Positions 1-8,967 of a DNA stretch of 34,666 bases are shown piece by piece. The translations under genes were made by a program, and so were the position numbers. The notes beneath the pieces were generated by a model that was not told the DNA's origin, did not search any database, and worked only from the letters and a program-made list of their open reading frames with translations. Within the stretch, counting starts at the first letter, position 1. Every line of letters starts with the position of its first letter. Source of the stretch: Salinivirgaceae bacterium. Its GTDB lineage: Bacteria > Bacteroidota > Bacteroidia > Bacteroidales > SZUA-534. The stretch is taken from contig JAEINW010000026.1 of NCBI GenBank assembly GCA_016342715.1, positions 1 through 34,666 of the forward strand. Reading direction: 5' to 3'.

Positions 1-126
1 CTTTAAAATCCATTTTGTCCTGTTTTAAGTTGACTTATTAACATTTTTTTAGTCAACCTATTTCAGGACTATACAGGGTCATTATTATCAACAGATTCCC
101 TAGGCTTTTTTGAGGGTTTATTTAAT

Positions 127-375
127 ATGGCAAATGATTATATCAAATCGCAACCAAACAAAACATTACTCAAATTCAACATTGAATATTTTAATACCAG
201 CTCCTCAAAACTGTTACTAAATCTTCTAATTCAATTTGAGGAACTTTTAACCATGGGTAAAGACGTTTATCTTGAATGGCATTACGAAGAAGATGATTTT
301 GACATGTATGATGCTGGCAAAACCTATGAAGCAAGCATTAAAATCCCAACACAACTTATAGCATTCGAATCCTAG
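127..375 (+). CDS. SiaC-family (DUF1987) protein, N-terminally incomplete
   Basis: The 82 residues match the C-terminal two thirds of the SiaC/DUF1987 family, small phosphoproteins of SiaABCD-type signalling. Visible family marks are the YFNTSSSK motif at residues 21-28, holding the Thr/Ser where SiaC proteins are phosphorylated, and an acidic WHYEEDDFDM stretch at about 51-60. Family members are usually about 120-130 residues. The frame stays open upstream to codon 34 and those codons still resemble the family (a Gly, then the FFEGLFNMANDYI stretch leading into the annotated start), but there is no ATG, GTG or TTG before 127 and a TGA lies at 31-33. So either translation begins at 127 and gives a half-domain, or the 5' end has decayed. 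It converges on polA with a 5-nt gap. The family call is firm; functionality is doubtful. Confidence 0.6.
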   Translation: MANDYIKSQPNKTLLKFNIEYFNTSSSKLLLNLLIQFEELLTMGKDVYLEWHYEEDDFDMYDAGKTYEASIKIPTQLIAFES

Positions 376-380
376 GAATT

Positions 381-3158
381 CTAATGGGCTTGCAACCAAT
401 TTTCACCAACTCCAAAGTCGACTGTTAATGGAACCTTAAGTTGGGTTACATTTTCCATTTCGTATATTACAATTTCTTTAACCTTTTCTAATTCTGCTTT
501 AAGCACATCAAACACCAATTCATCGTGCACTTGTAAAATCATTTTTGATTGGATATCCTCTTTTTCAAAACGTTTTTGAATTCGAATCATAGCAATTTTA
601 ATAATGTCAGCAGCTGCTCCTTGTATAGGTGCATTAATTGCATTTCGTTCGGCGCCTCCTCGTACAATAGCATTATTCGATTGAATATCGGACAAATACC
701 TACGTCGGCCAAAAATAGTTTCGGCAAATCCATTTTCGCGTACAATAGCAATGCTTTGATCCATAAATATTTTTACTCCCGGATAACTTTCAAAATAGTT
801 ATCAATAAGGCTTTTTGCATCACTTCGAGAAATATTTAGGTTTTGTGAAAGTCCAAAGGATGAAATGCCATAAATAATTCCAAAGTTTGCTCCTTTTGCA
901 TTGCCACGTTGCTCACGAGTCACTTCTTTTTTATCAACTTTAAATATTCTGGCAGCTGTTGCTGAGTGAATATCCTCACCATTTTTAAAAGCCTCAATCA
1001 TATGCTCATCTTCACATAAATGAGCCATTATACGCAGCTCAATTTGCGAATAGTCAGCTGCTAATAAAATATGATCACCGTCGCATGGAATAAATGATTT
1101 TCTAATTTCGCGACCTCGTGCTTCACGAATGGGAATGTTCTGCAAATTTGGGTTATTTGAGCTCAATCGTCCCGTTGATGTAATAGTTTGATTGTACGAA
1201 GTGTGAATTCTGCCAGTCTTGCTATGGATAAGTAATGGTAGTGCATCTACATAAGTTGAAAGCAGTTTTCTTAACGATCGATATTCAAGAATCTCTTCAA
1301 TAATGGGATGTTTGTCTTTTATTTTGCTCAAAACATCTTCGCCTGTTGCGTATTGTTTTGTTTTTGTTTTTTTCGGGTCGCTAATAATTTTCATTTGGTC
1401 AAATAAAACCTCACCCATTTGCTTTGGCGATGCGATATTAAACTCGACTCCTGCATGCTTATAAATACGTTGTTCAACTTTTAAAATATCTTCAACCAAA
1501 GATTTTGAAAAATCAGCCAGACTTTCCTTATCAAGCGTAACCCCTTGATACTCGACTTTTGCAAGAACATTTATAAGCGGAATTTCAATGGTATTAAATA
1601 ATTCAAGCATGTTGGCTTTTTCCAATTCCTTTTGTAAGAATGGCATTAATTGAAGTGTAATGTCGGCATCTTCGCAAGCGTAATTTTTCAATAATTCCAA
1701 TGGAACTTGACGCATACTTATTTGATTTTTGCCCTTTTTCCCAATTAATGCTTCTGTTTTTATTGTATTATAATTCAAATAATTTTTTGCTAAATCATCT
1801 AAATTGTGTCTAAAGTCGGGTTGAATTAAATAATGAGCAATCATGGTGTCAAAAAATGGGCCTTCCACTTCAACTCCATAATTCATTAAAACCATAATAT
1901 CATATTTCAAATTTTGACCAACTTTTAATACCTTTTTACTTTTAAAAAATGGATTAAACCGTTCAATAATTATTTTTGCTTCCTCAAAATTATCGGGAAA
2001 AGGTATATACCATGCTTTATTGGTATTAGTTGATAATGCCAAACCTACAAGTTCGGCAGAATGAATTACAAGAGAAGTTGTTTCGGTATCAAAACAAACC
2101 TGTTCCGATTTTAAAAGTTCTTGTACCAAAGCTAGCTGTTCTTTTTCGTTCGATACAATTTTATAATCGAAAGTTAGCGAAGCTAAGTTTTTTAAATTGT
2201 CTACGGGTTTTTCTTCAGCTTCAACCGGAGCATCAAACAAGGAAGCTTGAAAAGGAACGCCCGCCGGTTTTGAAGGAGCACTTTCCTTAGTTCCCAATAC
2301 TCGATCAATTAAATTATTAAATTCTAATCGATTGAATAGTTCGGTAACCTTTGCTACATCGGGTGATTCAACAATATAATCATTGGCATTAAATTCAACG
2401 GGAACATTGATTTCAATGGTTGCTAAAATTTTTGAAAGTTCAATTTGATCTTTAAAATTTATAAAATTTTCTTTTTGTTTGCCCTTTAATTCCTCAATAT
2501 TTTCGTAAATTCCCTCCAACGAACCATAAGCGCTTATCAGTTTCTCGGCACCTTTGGGTCCCACACCCGGACATCCAGGAATATTATCGGAACTGTCGCC
2601 CATTATTCCTAATAAATCAATTATATTTTCAGGATATACTTTAAATTTTTCGTGTACTTTTTCACGATCCCACACTTCGGCATCGTTTCCATTGCGAGCA
2701 GGTTTAAAAACAAAAATATTGTCAGAAACTAATTGGGCATAATCTTTATCTGGAGTCATCATAAAAACCTGAAATCCTTCTTTTTCAGCTTTTTTTGCAA
2801 GGGTACCAATCACATCGTCTGCTTCAAATGTTGGTATTTCAACTACCGGAACGTTTAAAGAGTCGATCATTTCCTTTATCCAGGGAATTGATTTCCGCAG
2901 ATCTTCAGGCATGGCTTCTCTATTTGCCTTGTATTCTTTAAACATTTCGTGCCTGAATGTTGGACCTTTAGGATCGAAAACTACTCCAATGTGTGAAGGC
3001 TTTTGCTTAGTTATTACCTCAAGAATAGCGTTCGCAAAACCAAATACGGCAGATGTATTATCGCCTTTTGAATTAATTCTAGGATTATTAATAAATGCAT
3101 AATAAGCACGGTAGGCTAAAGCATAAGCATCGAGAAGGAATAGTTTTTTTTCGGACAT
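381..3158 (-). CDS. polA: DNA polymerase I
   Basis: Full-length (925 aa) DNA polymerase I, which removes RNA primers and fills gaps in replication and excision repair. Residues 1 to about 290 form the 5'-3' nuclease with its acidic metal-binding residues (for example FEADD at 111-115). A 3'-5' exonuclease domain follows and appears active: FDTETTSL places the metal ligands at D357 and E359. The polymerase domain has motif A (DYSQIELR, D702), the O-helix motif B (R751, K755, Y763) and motif C (VHDE, D879). The start ATG lies 24 nt from a good TAnnTTTG promoter box on the same strand. The gene stands alone, converging on the SiaC-like frame. Confidence 0.98.
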   Translation of the reverse strand: MSEKKLFLLDAYALAYRAYYAFINNPRINSKGDNTSAVFGFANAILEVITKQKPSHIGVVFDPKGPTFRHEMFKEYKANREAMPEDLRKSIPWIKEMIDSLNVPVVEIPTFEADDVIGTLAKKAEKEGFQVFMMTPDKDYAQLVSDNIFVFKPARNGNDAEVWDREKVHEKFKVYPENIIDLLGIMGDSSDNIPGCPGVGPKGAEKLISAYGSLEGIYENIEELKGKQKENFINFKDQIELSKILATIEINVPVEFNANDYIVESPDVAKVTELFNRLEFNNLIDRVLGTKESAPSKPAGVPFQASLFDAPVEAEEKPVDNLKNLASLTFDYKIVSNEKEQLALVQELLKSEQVCFDTETTSLVIHSAELVGLALSTNTNKAWYIPFPDNFEEAKIIIERFNPFFKSKKVLKVGQNLKYDIMVLMNYGVEVEGPFFDTMIAHYLIQPDFRHNLDDLAKNYLNYNTIKTEALIGKKGKNQISMRQVPLELLKNYACEDADITLQLMPFLQKELEKANMLELFNTIEIPLINVLAKVEYQGVTLDKESLADFSKSLVEDILKVEQRIYKHAGVEFNIASPKQMGEVLFDQMKIISDPKKTKTKQYATGEDVLSKIKDKHPIIEEILEYRSLRKLLSTYVDALPLLIHSKTGRIHTSYNQTITSTGRLSSNNPNLQNIPIREARGREIRKSFIPCDGDHILLAADYSQIELRIMAHLCEDEHMIEAFKNGEDIHSATAARIFKVDKKEVTREQRGNAKGANFGIIYGISSFGLSQNLNISRSDAKSLIDNYFESYPGVKIFMDQSIAIVRENGFAETIFGRRRYLSDIQSNNAIVRGGAERNAINAPIQGAAADIIKIAMIRIQKRFEKEDIQSKMILQVHDELVFDVLKAELEKVKEIVIYEMENVTQLKVPLTVDFGVGENWLQAH

Positions 3159-3181
3159 GTGAATTGTTTTTTGTTTGCTAA

Positions 3182-3208
3182 CAAACCTAATTCTTTTTTT
3201 ACTATCAA
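3182..3208 (-). promoter_or_regulatory. Putative polA promoter (Bacteroidota type)
   Basis: On the minus strand an exact TAGGTTTG (3182-3189) fits the Bacteroidota -7 consensus TAnnTTTG. A TTG at 3206-3208 lies 16 nt upstream, near the expected -33 position. The implied transcript would start about 18 nt before the polA ATG. Confidence 0.5.
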
Positions 3209-3432
3209 TAAAGGATTCATAAAAATAATTATGATACTAAATTATTCATCTTGTATAATTAAATGCATTTACTTACATTCGTGCGTTTGAAACATTGTAC
3301 AACCAAAAAAATCTTCTGCCTATGGAAAATTAAAGAAATATTATTTTACTTTCTCGGAAAATAATATGGAGTCATTAAAAATGGCGAGGGAAAAATATCA
3401 TTAAATTGAAAACAAAAATATACTAAGTTACT

Positions 3433-4543
3433 ATGAAAAATAAAGTATTCAACCTAATTATTTGCACACTTATTGTAGGGGGGGGGGATTACATCTTGCC
3501 AAAAAACGCAAATAATAGAAGACAACCAACCAACTCTTGAGAATGAAAGCTTAACTGTTGAGAAACAACTCATCAACTTCAATAACAAGATGTTAAATCC
3601 AGACCATAGAAAATCAGGTGAAACAATATTACTTAACGATGCGATTGATTTAATGGAAGGTGCTTTTAATTATTATTATGGTTTCATAAATAATAATTAT
3701 TCAAAAGTCGAGACCCAAACAACTACCGTTAAAGTAGATTTCTCTACAAATTCTCAAATCCTGATCTCAAAAATTCAAGAATTATATATCCAACTAAACA
3801 ATCAAATTTATAATACATATAATAGTATTGAATTCGAACAAAAACATTTAAAATTTGTGGATATTGAATTCACCACTGTTGAAAATGAAAATTTTATAAA
3901 ATTAAATGTGGGTGTTGGTCAAGTTGCTTCAAATAAAAGCATTACGTGGGTAAATAAAACTCCTTTTAATGACCAAACTGATCAAACTTGGCTATTAAGC
4001 ATCTACCCCCCATCAAATGATCACTACGAATTTTATGAACAATCAAATGCAACAATAGCAATTAATGAACTCGTTAACATTACTCATGCTAATACTGATC
4101 AATATGTTTACCTTGTGGAAGAAACAGACTATCTAGAAAATCATTTTCCCTATGAAGAAATATATAATTCTACTGATATTGATTTAGCTGCTCCAAATGA
4201 GTACCCAGGTTCTTTGCTATTCGAATATGGTTTTGCTGATGCTAATGGAGCATGGGAATTCTATGGCAATATGCCCAATGGCGACCAAATTAATTTTGGA
4301 TATGAAGGTATATTTGTTAATTACAAGGTTATGAATAAGCTTTATAATGTTTGCATGTACACCATTGAAACATATAAGCCATATATGAAAGAAGCGATAA
4401 ATTCAAATCTTACCAATGATTGTTACGTTTACTTTCATGAAGGAAATTATTACGGGTGGGCTTCGGGTAAATTTAAAGTCACCTACGCTTCAAAATATAG
4501 ACGTATATTTATCGAAGTGCCGAGGGAGCCTTGTTTGATGTAG
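3433..4543 (+). pseudogene. Lipoprotein gene frameshifted at a G10 tract (possible phase-variable gene)
   Basis: An ATG at 3433 opens a signal peptide (MKNKVFNLIICTLIV) followed at once by ten G (3478-3487). As written, this frame ends at a TGA at 3538-3540. With nine G the codons read GGGITSC, giving a lipobox (I-T-S-C, lipidated Cys22), and then run without interruption into the frame open from 3590 to 4543. The restored product would be 369 aa: an outer-membrane or periplasmic lipoprotein of unknown function, rich in Asn and Tyr, with no domain I recognise. The G run begins exactly on a codon boundary inside the signal peptide, where slippage would switch export and translation off. Three readings remain: a contingency locus in its OFF state, a decayed gene, or a homopolymer sequencing error. 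The ATG at 3590 would give a protein without an export signal. Confidence 0.72.
3478..3487 (+). repeat. Mononucleotide G10 tract within a signal-peptide coding region
   Basis: Ten consecutive G in an otherwise very AT-rich surrounding. The run begins at codon 16 of the lipoprotein frame. Lengths of 9 or 12 would restore the reading frame; 10 breaks it. Confidence 0.9.
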
Positions 4544-4547
4544 AATT

Positions 4548-4591
4548 AAAAAGACACTAATTGAAAAGGTATTTTCAATTAGTGTCTTTTT
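4548..4591 (+). terminator. Intrinsic terminator after the lipoprotein gene
   Basis: Two perfect 20-nt inverted arms (4548-4567 and 4572-4591) flank a 4-nt loop (GGTA). The distal arm ends in a T run and the arms begin five bases after the stop codon. The A run on the proximal side means it could also stop transcription coming from the other direction. Confidence 0.85.
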
Positions 4592-4637
4592 AAAATAAAA
4601 TAGTTAGCATCAATAAATCACAATTTAGATACTGTCT

Positions 4638-4718
4638 CATGAAACCCTCACCATTAAGAGCGTTTAAAAAATATCGTACAAAGACAAAAGGACATGAATA
4701 AATTTTGAGGGTTTCATG
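4638..4718. repeat. 13-bp inverted repeat flanking 55 bp
   Basis: CATGAAACCCTCA at 4638-4650 is matched exactly by its reverse complement at 4706-4718. The enclosed 55 bp holds no open frame. It lies just upstream of the T9SS gene at 4795. It could be a small non-autonomous element or the ends of a lost insertion sequence, or a long-looped leader structure. No target-site duplication was established. Confidence 0.5.
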
Positions 4719-4794
4719 GTAATTGAAAAACAAAAAATTACAATTTAAAATTGTAACTAATTGAAATACTTAAACTTAAATAAACTTTACACGA

Positions 4795-6186
4795 ATGAAA
4801 TTTATTTTTACAAATGTCCTAATTTTTACATTAATTAATCTTTGTTCTTCGCAAACTTTTGAAACTACTTTTTGGAAAACTGAAGGATCTCAACAAGCCC
4901 AAGTTATTGAACTATCAGATGAAAAATTTATTGTTAGTGATTTGGTACTACAACCTGATTATAATTATTACCAAAAGTTTTTTTTATTTGATAAATATGG
5001 TGCATTATTGACCACCACGGAATTTGAAAATGAATTATTTTGGAGCATGAAGGCGGTTGGTTTAGATTCCATTTTATTATTAGGAAATGAAACTATAAAT
5101 GACTCGACCAGTAATATTGTTGTGAAATTAGTCAATTCAAATTTTGAAGAATTACATATTGACAAAAAGGAAGTTGAATTCCCTTTTTTCAATAAAGCTC
5201 TTCTTTTAAACTGGAATGATACGTTGTTTTTTCTAAATATTTACAAAAACTATTTTAACCAGCCCGAAACAAAATATGTATTTGGGAGAATAGATAAACA
5301 ATCGTTTGAAATTGTTGATACCGTTATTCAAACAATAAATTTAAATAGTTGTAGGTTGTTTTTAGGTTCTGTAAATGGTGATTTTTACCTAATTGAAGGA
5401 TGGGCTAAAAAATATTGTTTTACCAACGATTTCACCTTTATTGCAGATTCAAGATTAGGTGATGGTCATGTAATTGGAAATTATGATGCCATGGTTTTAC
5501 CCGATTCATCTCATTACATTCTAAATGGTTTTAATAGCGAATATTCAATGGAAAACGAGGATTTGGCACTAATAAAAACAGATGCCAATCTGAATGTACA
5601 AGAAAAGTATTTATTTGAATTGGACTATCCTACAAACCGAGTGAGCAAATTTACTAGTTTTGCCCAACACCCAAATTATTTTATTATGGGAGCTACTGTT
5701 AATTTTGATCAACACCCAACAACATTTGTTACTAAACTAGATTATGATTTTAATGTATCTTGGCAAAAAGAAATTTCATCAACCGATCCGCATTATTTAT
5801 CGTCAGTAACTTCAACAAAAAATGGCGGTGCAATTTTAATTTCGATTGGCAATAATTCTGATAGTACTACAGACTATTCATACTTGCGAATTATTAAAAT
5901 GAATGCGAATGGTGGATATAATTCAATTTTCATAAAAAGAGACTTCGAAAATACCGTTAGCATTTATCCAAATCCGGCAAGCCATAATATAACCATAAAA
6001 TGCAAAAGGGCTCATTTACCAAATCAGTTAATTATAACAAACAATATTGGAAAAGTTGTTTTAGAAGCTCAATTGAAAACAGAAGAAACAACTTTAAACA
6101 TTTCACAGTTTGAGCCAGGCACTTACGTTTACCAATTAAATAATGGCCGTCAAATTATTGGCTGGGGAAAATTTATTAAAGAGTAA
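4795..6186 (+). CDS. Secreted protein with T9SS type A sorting domain
   Basis: A 463-aa exported protein. The N-terminus is a Sec signal peptide (hydrophobic core about residues 3-17, likely cleavage near CSSQT). The C-terminal 75 residues (about 388-463) are a Por secretion-system sorting domain: it opens with SIYPNPASHNITI, has the central II.NNIGKVV strand and the FEPGTYVYQL segment, and ends in a short basic tail. That domain directs export across the outer membrane by the type IX system. The middle has several stretches of the form K-x-D-x(4)-W or L-x-K-x-D (for example VTKLDYDFNVSW), which suggests beta-propeller-like repeats, but no catalytic motif is visible. It seems monocistronic. 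Function unknown. Confidence 0.88.
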   Translation: MKFIFTNVLIFTLINLCSSQTFETTFWKTEGSQQAQVIELSDEKFIVSDLVLQPDYNYYQKFFLFDKYGALLTTTEFENELFWSMKAVGLDSILLLGNETINDSTSNIVVKLVNSNFEELHIDKKEVEFPFFNKALLLNWNDTLFFLNIYKNYFNQPETKYVFGRIDKQSFEIVDTVIQTINLNSCRLFLGSVNGDFYLIEGWAKKYCFTNDFTFIADSRLGDGHVIGNYDAMVLPDSSHYILNGFNSEYSMENEDLALIKTDANLNVQEKYLFELDYPTNRVSKFTSFAQHPNYFIMGATVNFDQHPTTFVTKLDYDFNVSWQKEISSTDPHYLSSVTSTKNGGAILISIGNNSDSTTDYSYLRIIKMNANGGYNSIFIKRDFENTVSIYPNPASHNITIKCKRAHLPNQLIITNNIGKVVLEAQLKTEETTLNISQFEPGTYVYQLNNGRQIIGWGKFIKE

Positions 6187-6636
6187 TTACAAATTATCAG
6201 AAGCAAACCATTCTGCATATGCAGTGGCTGTCTCGTATAAACGTATTGAGAATATTTTTGCTTTTTCAGGTAATTTTGCTTTTATTTTTTCAGCAAAATC
6301 GTTTACCATGTTTTCACAGGTAGGTTGATAATCGACATAAATTGTATTTGAAAACATTTGGTGGGTTTCAGAATTATAATTTACCCCCGAATTTTTATTC
6401 AATAAAAAGGCATGATCGTACACATCAACAATTTCCTTATTCACTATTTTTTTTAAGTCACCAAAATCAATGAGCATTCCAAGTTTTGGATCTTCCATGT
6501 TTGTTGAAGGAGTTCCAATTACAGTAACAAACATTTTATACGAATGTCCGTGTACGTTTTTACAAAACCCATCGTAATTCATTAGGGCATGTGCCATTTC
6601 GAAATTAAATTCTTTTGTTACTCGTATAGTTTTCAT
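6187..6636 (-). CDS. queD: 6-carboxytetrahydropterin synthase (QueD family)
   Basis: A 149-aa member of the QueD/6-pyruvoyltetrahydropterin synthase family, which turns 7,8-dihydroneopterin triphosphate into 6-carboxytetrahydropterin, the second step toward queuosine and other 7-deazapurines. The zinc ligands are His16 and the HGH pair (His29, His31). Cys25, in CKNVHGH, is the catalytic cysteine. Also present are the YDHAFLLN segment with the catalytic Asp-His and the PTCEN motif that binds the pterin. The length is normal for the family. No other queuosine gene is nearby. It is divergent from the lipoprotein gene at 6762 and has its own -7 box. Confidence 0.95.
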   Translation of the reverse strand: MKTIRVTKEFNFEMAHALMNYDGFCKNVHGHSYKMFVTVIGTPSTNMEDPKLGMLIDFGDLKKIVNKEIVDVYDHAFLLNKNSGVNYNSETHQMFSNTIYVDYQPTCENMVNDFAEKIKAKLPEKAKIFSIRLYETATAYAEWFASDNL

Positions 6637-6661
6637 TATGGTAATACTTTTTAAGATTGCG

Positions 6662-6669
6662 CAAAAATA
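6662..6669 (-). promoter_or_regulatory. Putative -7 box of queD
   Basis: TATTTTTG on the minus strand matches TAnnTTTG exactly and lies 25 nt before the queD ATG. No clear TTG was found at the -33 distance. Confidence 0.35.
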
Positions 6670-6761
6670 ACAATTTTAATGGGCGAATGTTTGATTTTGC
6701 AATTTATCCGCCAATTTTTGCCATGTTTTTTTTATATTTATATGAATTAAATTATCTAGCA

Positions 6762-7649
6762 ATGAAAATTTCGATAGTATCAATAGTTTGTTTGGTCTTT
6801 CTTTTGGGATGTTCTAATTCTAATAAAGATAAAACAATTGTGGATGAGAGTACTTTTAATATAAGTGACAACGATGATAATGAAAACCAATCAACAAATG
6901 ACGAGGTAGTATTCTACAATGTTTTTTCACCGGTTGATTTAGAAAATATGATTAATGAAAAAAACTCATATTTCAATTCATCACTTTTAAATAGCACTGA
7001 TAATTTAACCTCTTATACTGAAAGCTCTAAGATTGCTTTAAACATTGGAGTTTATGGAGCCGATTTAAGTTATTTATGGGTATTTGCGCAAACCCAACAA
7101 GCATTATCGTATTTAGCAACCATTCAACACCTAAGCAACAAGTTAGGAATACCTAGAGATTATGTTGATTTCACCTCTGAATCGATTGAAAATAACATGC
7201 AAAATATGGATTCCATTGCATCAGTAGCACGCAATGCGTACAATGCCGCAGCCAATTATTTAAATGGAAGCGAACGCAAAAATGCATCCATATTAATTCT
7301 TTTAGGTGGTTGGATTGAAACGCTATACATTTCAACTCAAATGTACACAAAACCCGACCCTATTTTGGCTAGTAAAATTGCAACGCAAAAATATTCCCTA
7401 AACAGCATAATTACACAAATGCAAAACCATCAAAATGACTTGGTTATGTCAGAATATCTGATTCTTCTCAGAAAGCTAAATGAAACTTTTGCAATTTTTG
7501 AAAGCCAATTAAAACCAGGGGATATTGAAATTGATACTGCGAATAAAAGAATTACCATAAAAGAAAACAGCAGCTTAGATATTAAACCTGCTCAACTTAA
7601 CGAAATTAATGAACTGGTAGGGAAAATACGCAAGCATATTATAAATTAA
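6762..7649 (+). CDS. Lipoprotein, paralogue A of a tandem pair, unknown function
   Basis: A 295-aa lipoprotein. I chose the ATG at 6762 because it begins a clean lipoprotein signal (MKISIVSIVCLVFLLGC, lipidated Cys17). The frame also has an ATG at 6657, but using it would put 35 extra residues in front of the signal. After a charged, disordered linker comes a domain of about 240 residues, mostly helical, with VFYNVFSPVDL, then TESSKIALNIGVYGADLSYL, a later LILLGGWIETLYIS, and KIATQKYSL. The same motifs recur in the next gene (8005-8919) at roughly half identity, so the two arose by duplication. I do not recognise a described function. The conserved Gly/Tyr/Trp-rich blocks suggest a structured periplasmic domain. 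Confidence 0.85.
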   Translation: MKISIVSIVCLVFLLGCSNSNKDKTIVDESTFNISDNDDNENQSTNDEVVFYNVFSPVDLENMINEKNSYFNSSLLNSTDNLTSYTESSKIALNIGVYGADLSYLWVFAQTQQALSYLATIQHLSNKLGIPRDYVDFTSESIENNMQNMDSIASVARNAYNAAANYLNGSERKNASILILLGGWIETLYISTQMYTKPDPILASKIATQKYSLNSIITQMQNHQNDLVMSEYLILLRKLNETFAIFESQLKPGDIEIDTANKRITIKENSSLDIKPAQLNEINELVGKIRKHIIN

Positions 7650-7816
7650 TTACTGAGAACAACTATAAGGGTAACTAAAATTACTAGTCCAAAAAATAAA
7701 GACCAATAGGTAAATTTGAATCTTGAATGATCAGAGGGTTTTTTAGATTCATTTGTTTTTCCACATAAATCTTTATCCATTGAACTTAACACCCACTCAC
7801 TATTATTATATGCCAT
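7646..7816 (-). CDS. Possible small single-pass membrane protein (56 aa)
   Basis: An ATG-initiated frame of 56 codons. It encodes a polar N-terminal half (MAYNNSEWVLSSMDKDLCGK...) and a C-terminal membrane helix of about 20 residues (YWSLFFGLVILVTLIVVLSN). Its stop overlaps by four bases the 3' end of the convergent lipoprotein gene. The polar-then-hydrophobic layout is typical of small tail-anchored bacterial proteins and is unlikely in random AT-rich sequence, but no homologue is known to me and no ribosome site is obvious. Confidence 0.4.
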   Translation of the reverse strand: MAYNNSEWVLSSMDKDLCGKTNESKKPSDHSRFKFTYWSLFFGLVILVTLIVVLSN

Positions 7817-8004
7817 AAACTATTTGCTTATTTCTACAAAAATATAATTATTTCAAGTTGAGAAAAACAGAGTAAAAACCGATTTACAACTAAGTATTAA
7901 TACCAAATAGTTTTTAGCCATTTACACAAAAAACAACTTGTTAAATTATAATTGGTGCGATAAACGCTTTTTTTATTAATTTTAAACGTTGAAAACCAAG
8001 CACT

Positions 8005-8919
8005 ATGAGAAAAAATATATTCTTTGTTTTTATTCTATTCGTTACTTTCCTTATAATAAGCTGCGCTCCTAATAAAAAGGCAGAAGTAAAAGAGAAGCAT
8101 CTTGAAACTGAAATGCAGGTTGAAATAAATGAAAATGAAGTAAGCTTTAATCCAGATAATTATCAAGCCGAAGATATTGTATTTTATAATTTATTCTCTC
8201 CTGTTGATTTAACTTACTTGGTTTCGAAACAAAATGCTTTTTACAATTCGTATTTAATAAACCCAATAAACAACATTACAAAATATACCGAGAGTAGTAA
8301 AATTGCCTTAAACCTTGGTGTTTATGGTGCCGATATTAGCTATTTATGGATGTTCGATCAATCACAACAATCTCTTTCGTACCGATCGGCTATTCAGCGA
8401 TTAACCGATAAATTAGAAATACCTCGCGATTTTGTTGATTTTACCTATTTGCAAGCAGAAAATTATCAGGAACAATTTGACTCTTTAGTTTTTGTGGCAA
8501 GACACTCATACACAACTGCCGATAATTATTTAAAAGAAGCTGATAGAGAACATTCTGCAGCATTAATTTTACTAGGAGGATGGATAGAAACCCTATACAT
8601 TGCTACTCACATGTTCGAAAATCCAGACAAAAAACTTTTAAGTAGGATTGCCATTCAAAAATATTCTCTTAGCAGTCTCTATAATATACTGCAAAAATAT
8701 CAGGATGATAATGATGTAGCTGAATATTTACTTTTACTTAAAAAGCTGAAAAAAACCTACGATGAACTTGAGGTTCAATTTGAAGCTGAAAGTTTAGTTA
8801 TTGATACCGCAAAAAAAAGAATTTCGTTAAAGCCTGATGCCGCCTTTGAAATAACTCCCGCTGACATTGTAAAAATAAAAAACCAAACTAGACAAATTCG
8901 GGAATATATAATAAAATAA
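8005..8919 (+). CDS. Lipoprotein, paralogue B of a tandem pair, unknown function
   Basis: A 304-aa lipoprotein: hydrophobic signal ending in LIISC (lipidated Cys20), then an acidic, Lys/Glu-rich linker, then the same domain as the gene at 6762. Shared blocks are VFYNLFSPVDL, TESSKIALNLGVYGADISYL, LILLGGWIETLYIA, KYSLSSL and the terminal VIDTAKKRISLKP. It ends two to three helical turns after the last block, as its partner does. The two genes are 355 nt apart and each carries its own signal peptide, so they are full copies rather than a split gene. Function unknown. Both products should sit on the same membrane and may form hetero-oligomers; this last point is inference. Confidence 0.86.
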   Translation: MRKNIFFVFILFVTFLIISCAPNKKAEVKEKHLETEMQVEINENEVSFNPDNYQAEDIVFYNLFSPVDLTYLVSKQNAFYNSYLINPINNITKYTESSKIALNLGVYGADISYLWMFDQSQQSLSYRSAIQRLTDKLEIPRDFVDFTYLQAENYQEQFDSLVFVARHSYTTADNYLKEADREHSAALILLGGWIETLYIATHMFENPDKKLLSRIAIQKYSLSSLYNILQKYQDDNDVAEYLLLLKKLKKTYDELEVQFEAESLVIDTAKKRISLKPDAAFEITPADIVKIKNQTRQIREYIIK

Positions 8920-8967
8920 GGTTGTACTACTAATTTTTATGGGTATGCATTTCTGAATTTCCAAGTA

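Noticed and set aside
6657-6761. Upstream ATG of the first paralogous lipoprotein
   Set aside because: It would place 35 residues ahead of a perfect lipoprotein signal peptide; the ATG at 6762 matches the partner gene's layout.
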